Positions 1 through 9,248 are shown, numbered from the stretch's first letter. The stretch is DNA of 64,000 nt from Mycobacterium intermedium (GCF_002086275.1 NZ_MVHT01000014.1:1-64000), one strand, 5' to 3'. The notes: generated by a model not told the origin, from the sequence alone. Program-made: numbers and translations.

Positions 1-54
1 GGAGTCCGCGGCCGGGATATTGGCGGTCTTTGGCGTGCGTGGGGTAGCGGTCAT
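1..54 (-). CDS. Start of a gene (or continuation of the kinase) running off the left edge
   Basis: An ATG at 54-52 opens a frame of 18 codons (MTATPRTPKTANIPAADS) that leaves the window. Only one base separates it from the stop of the tandem kinase. Two readings are possible. It may be a separate downstream gene. Or it may be the missing C-lobe of the second kinase domain, because removing one A from the AAAA run at 68-65 (minus strand) joins the two frames, and 'IPAA' is the kind of sequence that precedes the final helices in the first kinase domain. Function cannot be assigned from 18 residues. Confidence 0.45.
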   Translation of the reverse strand, partial: MTATPRTPKTANIPAADS

Positions 55-55
55 T

Positions 56-1600
56 TCAGGGTCCTTTTCTGGGCGGCGGGTTGAACAGATGAGCGGCGGC
101 CAGTCCCTCGACACCACCACCGGCAAATGGCGGCCGCCCGGTCAGACACTCGTAGAGCACGCAGGCGAGTGAGTACACATCCCCGCGCGCATCGGCGATG
201 TGCTCGAGCTTGAAGCGCTCCGGAGCCATATATGCAGGGGTTCCCGGATTGACATTCGTGCGGGTCAGGCGGGTACCAGTCGCCTCCTGCACCAATCCGA
301 AGTCGATCAGGTACACAAACTCTTCGCCGACCATCAGCAGGTTCGACGGCTTCACATCACGATGCACGAGCCCCGACTTGTGAGCTGCATCCAGCGCTGC
401 GGCGGCCTGTTCGATAACACGGACGGCCCTGTGTGGGCTCATTTGCCCGTCGCGACGCAGCACAGTGTGCACATCGGTGCCGTCGACGATCGGCATCACC
501 AGATACAGGCGTCCGTCTATCTCGCCGGCGTCATAAATCGGGACGATGTTCGGGTTCGCCAGTCGGCCCGCCGCAAAGGCTTCTCGGCGAAACCGCTCCA
601 CATACCCTGGCTCGGTAGCCATCTCCGGTCGCAGCAGTTTGACGGCCACATCGCGGTCCAGCGCGGTGTCGTAGGCCCGATACACCGAGCCCATGCTGCC
701 TTGACCGAGCATCTCGAAAAGCCGATAGCGGCCGAACTCCACTTCCGTCGCCGGCTCGGGGGGTGCGGCGACGGGGGAGGCGAGGGCATCTCGTGCCGCG
801 ATGGACAGGTCGCGGACGGTTTGATAGCGGTCTTCTGGCTTTCTGGCCATGCCACGCGCGATCACTTCGTCAAATCCAGTTGGGATTGCGGGCACGATCT
901 CGGTGGGCTTGGGGGGCTCACCCTGCGAATGCGCGTTGACGAATTGTTCCAGGCTGTCGCCGTCTACGGCCTGACGCCCGGTCAGGCACTCGTAGAGCAC
1001 ACAAGCCAGTGCGTAGATGTCGCTGCTGGGTTCGACGGCACCGCCATCGAAGCGCTCCGGCGCCAGATATGGCCAATCTCCGATAGCGACGTCGGCAGCC
1101 GACGCGCTCAATGCCCTGGTACGAGCTTCGACGCCAACATCGAGGAAGTACACAAATTCGCCGCATGCCACGAACAGGTTTGACGGCTTCACATCGCCGT
1201 GAACCAGCCCGCCATTGTGCGCGGCTTCCAAGGCCGCGGCGGCCTGCTCGATCACCCGCACGGCCGACCTTGGACTCATCGGCCCGTCCCGACCCAGCAA
1301 GCTCTTGAGATCAACGCCGTCGACGTTGGGCATCGCCACATACAGCCGTCCGTCGATGTCACCGACGTCGTAGATCGGGATGATGTGCGGATTGCTCAGC
1401 CGGGCGGCGCTGGCGACCTCCTCCCGGAGTTGCTCGTAGCGCCCCGGGTCGTTGGTCGACTCCGCGGGGAGCACCCGCAGGGCCGCTTCCCGCTTCATCT
1501 CCGTGTCGTAGGCCCGATAGACCGTTCCCGTGCAGCCCCATTGGAGCGTCTCGAGTAGCCGGTAGCGTCCAAAGACTTCGCCCATCGCCTCCGTCGCCAC
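56..1600 (-). CDS. Tandem pseudokinase-kinase, Ser/Thr (PknB-like) family
   Basis: A 514-residue cytoplasmic protein with two Hanks-type kinase domains in tandem. The C-terminal copy (about residues 285-514) has an intact glycine loop (GQGSMGSVYRAYD), VAVKLL lysine, HRDVKPSN and DFG. The N-terminal copy (about 10-265) has lost them: the loop reads LQWGCTGTVYRAYD, the lysine is Arg (ALRVL), HRD is HGD and DFG is DVG. It is therefore probably a pseudokinase regulating its neighbour. No membrane segment or sensor domain is seen. The second domain stops after NPPPRKGP, before the last C-lobe helices present in copy one, so it is truncated or frameshifted. Start: GTG at 1600 with AGGGAGG just upstream; a longer frame to 1801 lacks kinase-like sequence. 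Divergent from the secreted protein gene. Confidence 0.85.
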   Translation of the reverse strand: MATEAMGEVFGRYRLLETLQWGCTGTVYRAYDTEMKREAALRVLPAESTNDPGRYEQLREEVASAARLSNPHIIPIYDVGDIDGRLYVAMPNVDGVDLKSLLGRDGPMSPRSAVRVIEQAAAALEAAHNGGLVHGDVKPSNLFVACGEFVYFLDVGVEARTRALSASAADVAIGDWPYLAPERFDGGAVEPSSDIYALACVLYECLTGRQAVDGDSLEQFVNAHSQGEPPKPTEIVPAIPTGFDEVIARGMARKPEDRYQTVRDLSIAARDALASPVAAPPEPATEVEFGRYRLFEMLGQGSMGSVYRAYDTALDRDVAVKLLRPEMATEPGYVERFRREAFAAGRLANPNIVPIYDAGEIDGRLYLVMPIVDGTDVHTVLRRDGQMSPHRAVRVIEQAAAALDAAHKSGLVHRDVKPSNLLMVGEEFVYLIDFGLVQEATGTRLTRTNVNPGTPAYMAPERFKLEHIADARGDVYSLACVLYECLTGRPPFAGGGVEGLAAAHLFNPPPRKGP

Positions 1601-1872
1601 CGCACCTCCCTCTAAGCGCACGAACGGTGCCTGGATGCTACAACGCCTACAGGTGGCACCTGAGGACTTTGCTACTGGTAGTTCGTAGGCGTGCGCGCAT
1701 TTTCGCCTGGGGATTCGTGGCCGCAGAATGCACGACACGGGGATCACCAGCGCGGCAAAGAGAGCGGATTTGGCAGCAGTTCGGGCAGATTCGTGAATCA
1801 AGCCCCCCGACTAGACATAGTCGCTGCCAATTCGTAACCTATCCGAGACATATCGCCGGGCCAGATCGGCCC

Positions 1873-3012
1873 ATGCAGCGAAGGATCGTGACAGTCCGTA
1901 TGACACGCGTGCGCCAATTACTGCGGCGGACGGTGTACGGCTGGGTTGCGGCGATCGCCGTGCTGGCGATGTCCATTAGCTCGATGGGCGTTGTGAATGC
2001 GGATCCGGCGAGTGACGCGATGGCGAGGCTCAACGAACTGTCCCGTCAGGCGATAAAGGCTCGCGAGGCGGTCACCGCCGCGCAGCGTGATGTCGACGCT
2101 CGACTGGCCGCCCAATCAGAGGCCGAAGCCCGCCACCGCGCCGATCTGGAGGCGCTCGAGGCCGCCAACTCACAGCTTCAGCCACTTCAGGCGGCTGCAG
2201 GCCGAGTGGTGGCGATGGCCTACATGGGTGGCCGGACCGGTGAATTGCAGACCGCGCTGACCGCGGAGTCGCCGCAGCAGCTGATCGACCAGCTGTCCAT
2301 CCAGCGGTTGGTGGCCGCCCAGACAACCGAACAGATCAAGGGATATCAATTAACCCGTCAGCGCGCGGCCGAAGCTGCCTTGGCCTCGGAGAGATCGGCT
2401 GCCGACGCCCGCGCCGCGGCCGAGCAGGCCGCCGCAGTGCAAGCGGAGCTGAAAGCGAAATGGAGTGAACTGCTGCGTCAGATTGCCGCCGCGGAGGCGC
2501 AGTACGCGGCGTTGACACCGCAACAGCAAGCCATGGTCGACAATGCCGCCGCACCCCCGCCGGAGAGTGCGCCTCCGGCAGACCTGGCTGCGGCTCCCGG
2601 CCAGGCTCCTCCCGGCGACGTTGGTCCATCCCTCGCAATTGCCGGCGGGGACATCCCGGACGCACTACCCGTCGGCGTCGCGCCCGAGGCCGGGTTACAG
2701 CCCAACACCATCCTGGCCGCCCGGGCGGTCAGTGCACGGTTTCCCCAGATTTCCACCATCGGCGGGGTCCGGCCGGACTCGAAACCTTGGCACCCCAGCG
2801 GTCTGGCGATTGACATCATGATTCCCAACCCCCAGAGCCCCGAGGGCATCGAACTCGGGAACGAGATTCTCGCGTTTGCGTTGAGCAACGCCGACCGGTT
2901 CGGGTTGCAGGATGTGATCTGGCGTGGCACGTACTACACGCCGGCGGGTCCGCAGGCGTCGGGTTATGGCCACTTCGACCACGTGCACATCACTACGACG
3001 CCGAGCCGCTAA
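1873..3012 (+). CDS. Secreted coiled-coil protein with VanY/ARB_07466-like C-terminal domain
   Basis: About 379 residues. A basic N-terminus and hydrophobic stretch (VYGWVAAIAVLAMSIS) end in VNA-DP, a likely signal peptide. A long Ala/Gln/Glu-rich coiled coil (about residues 45-220) and a Pro/Ala linker follow. The C-terminal domain of about 110 residues carries HPSGLAIDI and GYGHFDHVHI, the His/Asp pattern of the VanY/M15-like fold seen in many mycobacterial envelope proteins. A cell-wall hydrolase or wall-binding role is inferred from this architecture, which resembles Rip-type coiled-coil hydrolases. The exact start is uncertain: ATG 1873, GTG 1888 and ATG 1900 are all possible. Confidence 0.75.
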   Translation: MQRRIVTVRMTRVRQLLRRTVYGWVAAIAVLAMSISSMGVVNADPASDAMARLNELSRQAIKAREAVTAAQRDVDARLAAQSEAEARHRADLEALEAANSQLQPLQAAAGRVVAMAYMGGRTGELQTALTAESPQQLIDQLSIQRLVAAQTTEQIKGYQLTRQRAAEAALASERSAADARAAAEQAAAVQAELKAKWSELLRQIAAAEAQYAALTPQQQAMVDNAAAPPPESAPPADLAAAPGQAPPGDVGPSLAIAGGDIPDALPVGVAPEAGLQPNTILAARAVSARFPQISTIGGVRPDSKPWHPSGLAIDIMIPNPQSPEGIELGNEILAFALSNADRFGLQDVIWRGTYYTPAGPQASGYGHFDHVHITTTPSR

Positions 3013-3042
3013 CTGAGCCCCGGCCTACGCCAGCACGGCGTG

Positions 3043-3837
3043 TCACGCTTCGGCGGTGATGCCCTTGTCCGCCGCCCATTTGTCGAATGCCGCGAGCGTC
3101 GCCGGCATGGCCGGTCCGTCGATCAGCATGTGGTCTGAGCCGGGCAGTTCGACGTAGTCGGCGCGACCGTTGTATCGGCGGGCCGTCGCCTTGCACATCG
3201 CTGGAACGCAACACTTGTCCTCGGCACCGGCGATGACCAATACGTGGCCGCTGATCTTGTCGAAGTCGACCCGTGCCGCACGTTTGCGGTCAAACGGCCA
3301 CAAGACCATCTCGCGGTATGCCCGCCCGGACTCCGCGCACAGGCTTGCGTAGAACTCGTCGGATAACGGTTGGCCGACCGCGTTGCAGATGTATTTGTCC
3401 CACCCTTTCTTGGCGACCGGGTACATCGGGCGGCCCATGATCCATTGCGGAAGAAACCGGGTCCACAGCATCGTCTGCGAGGGGTAGAACGCGAATATGC
3501 CTGCCGCCGGTGCGGGCCCGAGCAGAACGACGCCTCGGTGGGGGACTCGCGCTGCGACCAACTGTGCAAGCAGCCCGCCCAGAGAGTGGCCGATGATGAC
3601 CGGAGGCGTCTCCATCGACTTCACGACGTCGCAAAGGGCATCCACATAGTCGAGGAGACCAAGCTTGCCGACCCTGTCGGCAGCGGCCCAGATGTCGATC
3701 TCTTTAGGGTGGCCGTGCTCGGGGTAGCTGGGTCCGTGGACACGGAATCCTCGCTGTGCCAGCTCGGCGCCGAAAGCGTCCCACTGCTTGCAATGCCCCC
3801 AGGTGCCGTGAATGAGAAGTACGTCTTGCGGTGCCAT
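3043..3837 (-). CDS. Alpha/beta hydrolase
   Basis: 264 residues with a complete alpha/beta-hydrolase fold signature: oxyanion HGTWG near the N-terminus, nucleophile elbow GHSLGG at about residue 88, acid in GAEDKCCVP and catalytic histidine in GSDHML. Substrate is unknown; the size fits small esterases/lipases. ATG 3837 is chosen because AAGGGA lies about 8 bases upstream; an in-frame ATG at 3852 has no better site. It is convergent with the secreted coiled-coil gene, with a 30-base gap containing a weak hairpin (ACGCC-loop-GGCGT). Confidence 0.85.
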   Translation of the reverse strand: MAPQDVLLIHGTWGHCKQWDAFGAELAQRGFRVHGPSYPEHGHPKEIDIWAAADRVGKLGLLDYVDALCDVVKSMETPPVIIGHSLGGLLAQLVAARVPHRGVVLLGPAPAAGIFAFYPSQTMLWTRFLPQWIMGRPMYPVAKKGWDKYICNAVGQPLSDEFYASLCAESGRAYREMVLWPFDRKRAARVDFDKISGHVLVIAGAEDKCCVPAMCKATARRYNGRADYVELPGSDHMLIDGPAMPATLAAFDKWAADKGITAEA

Positions 3838-4106
3838 GGACCGTCCCTTCATCGCGTCGCAGTTACTTTCCCACCCACGACTGAGGCCAGGTTGGGCCGG
3901 CGACGACGGCGGACCTTGTCGCTGACTGCGGCTGCACTTTGGCGCTGCGATAGATTAAAGGCCTCGGCGTTAAGCATCCAGCGCCGGTGGCTTCGACGAC
4001 ATGCTCGGGTGGCCTAAGCACCTACTCGCCCGCTCTTGACGATGCGCTCGAAGAGTTCGCTGGGTCGGTCCAGGGAACACAACCCGAGGAGGCGGGGATC
4101 GCCGTC

Positions 4107-5924
4107 ATGACTGCCGACAATTTATCCCAGGAACATCCCGAGGCGATTACGCTCGGGCTGCACGACGCCTCGCCGCCCCACCTGGTAGAGGCGATGGTCA
4201 AAGATGTACAGCTGGACTTGGGTTGGGGCCGGCTCATCTTCGGCCAGACTTTTGCCGATGCCGCTACTCTGACCGAGGTATTGCGTCAGGAAGCGCCTGG
4301 GCGACGCGACATCTGCATCTACGCACGCGAAGCGCACGTCATCGTTGCCGGAGCACCGCATGAGCTGTTCATTGACCCCAGTCACACCTATCGACTGCGC
4401 TTCGCAGAGCAGACTCAGCAGCACGATTCAGCACCATCTCCCGCAGGCGCGACCATACGCACGCTGAACGACCCGAGTGACGCCGATGCGATAAATCGCG
4501 TGTTAGTCAGTTGCGGAATGGTTCCCGCGCCGGTTGAGACGATCTGGCACAACCATCTGCACGCCGACGCGGTGACATACCTCATCGCCGTGCGTGACGA
4601 CGACGGTGCGGTGATTGGCGCGGTGACGGGCGTCGACCACGAAGTGCTGTTCGCAGATCCGGAGCGAGGCTCGAGTTTGTGGACCCTAGCGGTCGACCCA
4701 GCCGCTGCTCTGCCTGGCATCGGGCAGGCGCTGACTAGGGCTCTGGCCGACCATTTCCGTCGATTAGGTCGTGCCTACATGGATCTGTCGGTCGCGCACG
4801 ATAACGCTGCCGCCAGTGCCCTCTACGAAAAGCTCGGCTTCCGCCGCGTCCCGGTGCTGGTGATCAAGCGGAAGAACGCGATCAACGAGCCGCTATTCAC
4901 CAAGCCGCCCGAGACTGTCGATGACCTGAACCCCTACGCCCGGATAATCGCCGACGAGGCCATGCGCCGCGGAATCCGGGTCGAGATTCTCGATGCCGAG
5001 ACAGGGGAGATGCGCCTCACCTACGGCGGGCGCAGCGTCGTCACCCGCGAGTCGCTGTCCGAATACACCTCAGCGATTGCGATGTGCCGTTGCGACGACA
5101 AGCGATTGACCCGGCGGCTTGTCGAGCAGGCGGGCATCAATGTTCCTCGCGCACGCCTGGCCACTTTCGACGAAAAGGACTACGCGTTTCTGGCTGAGGT
5201 GGAAGAGGTTGTCGTCAAACCGGTCCGCGGCGAGCAGGGCAAAGGCATCACCGTGGGTGTGACGGTTCAAGATGGCGCCAGCGAGCTTGCCAAGGCCGCC
5301 GCATACGCAAGGCAGCAACACCCGGAAGTGCTGATTGAGCAACGACTCTACGGCGACGATCTCCGCTTGGTGGTGATCGACGGCCAGGTTGTGGCCGCCG
5401 CGCTGCGAATGCCCCCCGAGATCATCGGCACGGGTAAACACACTGTGCGTGAGTTGATCGCAGCGGAAAGCCGACGACGCTCGGCAGCCACCGGTAATGA
5501 GTCCCGCATTCCTTTCGACGACATCACCGAGAAGGCGGTATCCAAGGCCGGCTGGCAGTTCGACGATGTGCTGCCCCAAGGAACTCGACTTCAAGTTCGG
5601 CCCACCGCCAACTTGCATCAGGGCGGCACGATCCGTGATGTCACCAGCCAGGTGAACCCGGAGCTTTGTCGGGTTGCGGTCAAGGCGGCGACGGCGATCG
5701 GCATCCCCGTGACGGGTATCGACCTGCTTGTGCCTGATGTGACTGGCACCGAATACACCTTTATCGAAGCCAACGAACGACCCGGATTGGCCAACCACGA
5801 ACCGCAGCCCACGGCAACGGCTTTCGTCAACTTTCTCTTCCCAGGCCAACCTGAACAACCACTCGCCTGGACGCCCGGCGAATCGCGAGGTGACCAGAAG
5901 GACTCTGCGAGCAACGACGGCTGA
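4107..5924 (+). CDS. ngg: N-acetylglutaminylglutamine synthetase-type GNAT/ATP-grasp fusion
   Basis: About 605 residues combining a GNAT acetyltransferase half (LWTLAVDPAAALPGIGQAL...DLSVAHDNAAASALYEKLGF, residues about 110-270) with a cyanophycin-synthetase-like ATP-grasp half (EVVVKPVRGEQGKGITVG, EQRLYGDDLRLVVIDGQVVAAA, FIEANERPGLANH). This is the architecture of the enzyme that acetylates and ligates glutamine in making the osmolyte N-acetylglutaminylglutamine amide. That pathway normally has an asparagine-synthetase-like amidotransferase next door; none is present here, so the product may end at the dipeptide acid or the partner may lie elsewhere. The start could also be GTG 3987, 40 codons upstream. 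Confidence 0.85.
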   Translation: MTADNLSQEHPEAITLGLHDASPPHLVEAMVKDVQLDLGWGRLIFGQTFADAATLTEVLRQEAPGRRDICIYAREAHVIVAGAPHELFIDPSHTYRLRFAEQTQQHDSAPSPAGATIRTLNDPSDADAINRVLVSCGMVPAPVETIWHNHLHADAVTYLIAVRDDDGAVIGAVTGVDHEVLFADPERGSSLWTLAVDPAAALPGIGQALTRALADHFRRLGRAYMDLSVAHDNAAASALYEKLGFRRVPVLVIKRKNAINEPLFTKPPETVDDLNPYARIIADEAMRRGIRVEILDAETGEMRLTYGGRSVVTRESLSEYTSAIAMCRCDDKRLTRRLVEQAGINVPRARLATFDEKDYAFLAEVEEVVVKPVRGEQGKGITVGVTVQDGASELAKAAAYARQQHPEVLIEQRLYGDDLRLVVIDGQVVAAALRMPPEIIGTGKHTVRELIAAESRRRSAATGNESRIPFDDITEKAVSKAGWQFDDVLPQGTRLQVRPTANLHQGGTIRDVTSQVNPELCRVAVKAATAIGIPVTGIDLLVPDVTGTEYTFIEANERPGLANHEPQPTATAFVNFLFPGQPEQPLAWTPGESRGDQKDSASNDG

Positions 5925-6120
5925 AGCCGTTTCCGGTGAGGGCGCCGTGATAGGTCCGGCTAGCCAACAACGGTTGGGGCAGAGCACGACTCTGTGCTGT
6001 GACTGTTAGGAATCGTTACCGCAATCGCGATTTCGCGTTCGTATCTTTGGATCTACGAGAATGCCTGAGCGTTCGACCCACAAACGCCGATCGACGTTCG
6101 CGAGTCTTGGGGGCTGTGAC

Positions 6121-6378
6121 ATGACCATCGCAATCGACACACACGATCCAGTCGAGAAATACGTAGCCGACGAGCATGAGGATTTCATCTCGGCGGTTGC
6201 AAGCATCAACGCAATTGGCGGTCGAGGGGACAACGACCGTGTCGAAACGAAGCCGCGGTGGCGACCGACCGAAGAAGAGATCGTGCGGGCGGCGATCGCG
6301 GTGATTTTCATATCCCTCATGGCATTGATCGGCCTCGCCGCGGGCGCGTTCTTGACGGTGAGCTTGACGGCGGCTTAG
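6121..6378 (+). CDS. Small single-pass membrane protein, unknown function
   Basis: 85 residues. The N-terminal half is acidic and soluble (MTIAIDTHDPVEKYVADEHEDF), followed by an Arg/Glu-rich stretch and one C-terminal hydrophobic helix (AAIAVIFISLMALIGLAAGAFLTV). The helix looks like a tail anchor, so the N-terminus is probably cytoplasmic. An upstream in-frame ATG at 6061 would add 20 basic residues. No family was recognised. It stands alone between the ATP-grasp gene and the bestrophin-like gene. Confidence 0.55.
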   Translation: MTIAIDTHDPVEKYVADEHEDFISAVASINAIGGRGDNDRVETKPRWRPTEEEIVRAAIAVIFISLMALIGLAAGAFLTVSLTAA

Positions 6379-6639
6379 CAGCGGATACGGCCGCAGGCCT
6401 GTCCGGACCGGCGTGACCGGAGGCCTGTTGCCGATACCTTCCGTCCAAGGCCACCAGTTGCGGCGCCTTCCACGTGGATGATCTTGCGCCATCCCTCGAA
6501 ATTTGGGACGATCCGGCGGCGGTGTGGCAGAGGCATGATCTGCAGTTTGAGCGCGCCATAGCCGTCGCCGTGGAAGCCCTCACGAAGTGCCCCGCGCCCG
6601 CGCCTGCTGAGCCCTATCCCAACTACGCCGAAACTAACC

Positions 6640-7503
6640 ATGATTCAATACGATGCGCACAAGTGGCTGGACCATTTCTTTGACATCCGCGGCTCGCTGG
6701 TCCGGGAGATTGTCGGTCGAGTCTCCATATGCGTCGCTTGGTCGGCGGCGGTCGTCGCCTTTCACAACTATGTCGCTCCGGTCGGCATGCCGTTCCAGCT
6801 GCACACCTTGATGGGCCTCGCTCTGGGTCTCCTTCTGGTCTTCCGCACCAACTCCAGCTACGACCGTTTCTGGGAGGGACGCAAACTGTGGGGAGGGATC
6901 GTGAATGAGACACGGAACCTCGTCCGGAGCGCCACCGTGTACATCAAGGAGGATCCGGCGCTGGTCGCCCGACTCACCCGATGGACAGCCGTCTTTCCGT
7001 GGACGGTCGTGCACAGCCTGCGTGGAACCAAAGGACTCGGGCCACAAATCACTGAACTTCCACCCGATGAGGCGCAGGAGGCGATCGACGCCGAGCATCC
7101 CGCTCTCGCTGTGGCCGGCAGGATGTCCGACTGCCTCCGGGAGGCGCGCGATCGCGGCCTGATCTCGGACATGATTCTCACGTCGATGGACCAGAACATT
7201 CAGCTCCTGATCGACTACCTCGGCGGCTGCGAACGAATTACCAAGACGCCGATGCCATTCGCCTACGCCGTGCACCTGCGCCGGGCGCTTGTGCTCTATT
7301 GCTTCACCCTGCCGTTCGCCATGGTCGAGACGTTCGGCTGGACGACCATCGTCGACGTCCTTTTCATCGCTTACACATTCTTCGGCATCGAGGAAATCGG
7401 CGTCGAAATCGAAAGCCCCTTCGGACATGACGCGAATGACATCCCCATCGAGCACATCTCCGAGACGATCCACAAGAACGTCTACGCCCAGGCGGGGATT
7501 TAG
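6640..7503 (+). CDS. Bestrophin-like (UPF0187/YneE) anion channel
   Basis: 287 residues. The family signatures are clear: [17 protein letters not shown] after the second membrane helix, and [12 protein letters not shown] near the C-terminus. Four hydrophobic segments occur (about residues 23-45, 55-68, 210-230 and 232-250). Bacterial homologues form pentameric inner-membrane anion or cation channels. ATG 6640 is the natural start. The 261 bases upstream contain only weak open frames on either strand. Confidence 0.88.
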   Translation: MIQYDAHKWLDHFFDIRGSLVREIVGRVSICVAWSAAVVAFHNYVAPVGMPFQLHTLMGLALGLLLVFRTNSSYDRFWEGRKLWGGIVNETRNLVRSATVYIKEDPALVARLTRWTAVFPWTVVHSLRGTKGLGPQITELPPDEAQEAIDAEHPALAVAGRMSDCLREARDRGLISDMILTSMDQNIQLLIDYLGGCERITKTPMPFAYAVHLRRALVLYCFTLPFAMVETFGWTTIVDVLFIAYTFFGIEEIGVEIESPFGHDANDIPIEHISETIHKNVYAQAGI

Positions 7504-7544
7504 GCGCGGACCATCTTGACAGCGAATCGGGTGCGTTGTGAGGT

Positions 7545-7754
7545 TCAGACGACGCTGCTGACGATCGCAATGACCAGCCCGGCCAGGGTGAGCACCCCAA
7601 CGATCACAGACGAGGCGATCGCCCGGCGTCGTTGGCGCCGGCGGGCGCCGTCGATCGCGACTGCCATGGCGACGAGGATCGCCGCTGCGTACGCCGCCAG
7701 CGCCACCGTCAGCGTCGCCGTTGTCGCGGGGCTGGCCAGGGTCACGCTGTGCAT
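7545..7754 (-). CDS. Small two-helix membrane protein
   Basis: 69 residues beginning [12 protein letters not shown]. It has two hydrophobic helices ([22 protein letters not shown] and [24 protein letters not shown]) separated by an Arg-rich loop ([11 protein letters not shown]) that should face the cytoplasm. No family recognised. A longer frame extends upstream to 7916, but that part overlaps the decayed SDR and has no coding character of its own. Confidence 0.5.
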   Translation of the reverse strand: MHSVTLASPATTATLTVALAAYAAAILVAMAVAIDGARRRQRRRAIASSVIVGVLTLAGLVIAIVSSVV

Positions 7755-7784
7755 GCCGTGAGCGTAGCCAACGACGAGACGCTC

Positions 7785-7938
7785 GCCCGATCTGCTCGAC
7801 AGCGTCATCCAACGCATCCTGTCGTCGACCAGTGATGAAAACGTAGGCACCGTCCCCGACGAATAACTTTGCGCTCGCCAAGGCCAAACCGCTTGTCGCT
7901 CCGGTGATGACCGCAACCTTGCCGCTCAACTTCCCCAT
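7785..7938 (-). pseudogene. Remnant of a short-chain dehydrogenase/reductase
   Basis: From ATG 7938 the minus strand reads [20 protein letters not shown] followed by an SDR first Rossmann unit ([31 protein letters not shown]). The TGxxxGxG cofactor motif is already damaged (TGATSGLA). Homology stops after about 50 codons; normal SDRs are about 250 residues with a YxxxK centre, which is absent. The frame continues by chance antisense to the bestrophin gene, which should not be annotated as protein. This marks a deletion junction beside the foreign-looking operon. Confidence 0.75.
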
Positions 7939-8294
7939 CAACGCTCCATCCTCGAAGCGCGGGCCACTGACCCGCATGTCGAACTCTTTGCCTCGATGGC
8001 TGTTCCCACCCAGCGATGCAGGAATGCGCGTAGCTCGTCTGGAGAACGGGGAGGGGATCGGGATCTCCCTGGCATGACCTCGGACGTCTCGCCGCCACCG
8101 GTGGAGACATGAGCGCAATCGACTGGGGCCGTCTGGAAACTGACCGCACCGAGGAGATCTGCTCTGCGGTCCGTGAAGTCACGACGCAGTGTGCGGGGCC
8201 AGCGCCAGCCTTCAACGCCACGCAGGATCCGGCACTACAGGGTGCCCCACACCGCAGACGCCGACTTCGCGAAAAATCCGGCTACGCAGGGTGG
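7939..8294. other. Gene-free stretch of about 355 bases
   Basis: No reading frame here has family similarity or a convincing ribosome site. It separates the decayed SDR from the end of the FkbM gene and probably includes the junction at which the GC-rich operon joined the mycobacterial backbone. No terminator hairpin with a T-run is visible. Confidence 0.5.
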
Positions 8295-9248
8295 TTACAG
8301 TTCCGTCTGGTCGGCTCTCGATAGCACCAGATCGTACTGGCCGATCCACGACTTGAGAGGTGCCGTAACGCGCTGCGGTGGTCGCGCGGAATGTGGCCAG
8401 AAATAGCGCCACGGCAAATAGGTGTTGTCGACGCGGTACGCGTGAAAACCGGCAGCGAAGAACGGCTCGAGCACCGCCTCGGGCGACAGTTCCCCCGTCT
8501 GCCACCAGCGGGGCGAGAGTTCGAGCAGAAACTCCGCTTCAGGTCGGCAGTTTTGAAGTACGCGAGTCATGCCAGCAATCACGTCGCGCTCATTTCCCTC
8601 GACGTCGATCTTGAATAGCCGCGCCGCGCGGATTTCGTTCTCCGTGAGCAGCTCGTCTAGCGGAGCAGTGGGCACGAGCGCTTCTTGCTTCAGTCCGCGT
8701 TCGCCAAGCGTGGTGCTCCATCCGAGATTCCAGGCCGGGCCGAGATGAATGGAAAGCTCGCCGCGCTCACCCGTTGCCGCCGCGTTGATCACGCGCACAT
8801 GGGAGGTCGTATCCGCAGCCAACACCAGATTCTCGCGCAGCAACTCGAAGATGAAGGGCGAAGCCTCGACACTCACCACGTGCCCGCCTTGCCCGACGAG
8901 CCGCGAAGCGAGCAGGGAGTAGTAGCCCGCATGGGCCCCCACGTCGACAAACGTATCTCCCGGCTCTAGCCGCCGCCGCACGAAACCAGAAATGTCCGGC
9001 TCCCACACCCCGAACAGGTAGACATAGAGCTGCACAAGGTCGGGCAGCAAGCAATTCATGCGCGTGCCAAAGAGCGATTCGGCCGGCACTTTCCACGGGC
9101 CTCGCACCGCTGCGCGGAGGGAAATAAGGGAATAGACCGCGGTGAACAGGCAGGTTCCGAGAATTCCGACCGCTAAGCGCACGGGCAACCACGGCGAAAG
9201 AGCGCGCAATAGCATTGCGCGTAAGAGTTGTCGCATAACGGGAATCAC
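8295..9248 (-). CDS. FkbM-family methyltransferase
   Basis: 317 residues. After a hydrophobic, basic N-terminus (about residues 5-45, possibly membrane-associated) comes the SAM fold: DTFVDVGAHAGYYSLLASRL (motif I), HVVSVEASPFIFELLREN and KIDVEGNERDVIAGM, all typical of the FkbM family that O-methylates sugars and polyketides. It is the last gene of the six-gene operon; its GTG start at 9248 overlaps the reductase stop by four bases (GTGA). Likely role: capping methylation of the hydroxyl or sugar on the pathway lipid (inference). Less GC-rich than the five genes before it. Confidence 0.85.
   Translation of the reverse strand: MIPVMRQLLRAMLLRALSPWLPVRLAVGILGTCLFTAVYSLISLRAAVRGPWKVPAESLFGTRMNCLLPDLVQLYVYLFGVWEPDISGFVRRRLEPGDTFVDVGAHAGYYSLLASRLVGQGGHVVSVEASPFIFELLRENLVLAADTTSHVRVINAAATGERGELSIHLGPAWNLGWSTTLGERGLKQEALVPTAPLDELLTENEIRAARLFKIDVEGNERDVIAGMTRVLQNCRPEAEFLLELSPRWWQTGELSPEAVLEPFFAAGFHAYRVDNTYLPWRYFWPHSARPPQRVTAPLKSWIGQYDLVLSRADQTEL

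Noticed and set aside
5982-5998. Hairpin AGCAC-loop-GTGCT after the ATP-grasp gene as a terminator
   Set aside because: Stem of five pairs and no T-run; too weak to claim.
6379-6639. Short frames on both strands upstream of the bestrophin gene
   Set aside because: No similarity, no ribosome site, and overlapping frames on opposite strands.
6634-8118. 494-codon open frame antisense to the bestrophin gene
   Set aside because: Only its first part has similarity (SDR remnant); the remainder mirrors a well-supported gene and has no family features.
8109-8324. Frame beginning [16 protein letters not shown]
   Set aside because: The opening looks protein-like but the rest does not, and it overlaps the end of the FkbM gene; not enough to call a gene or remnant.
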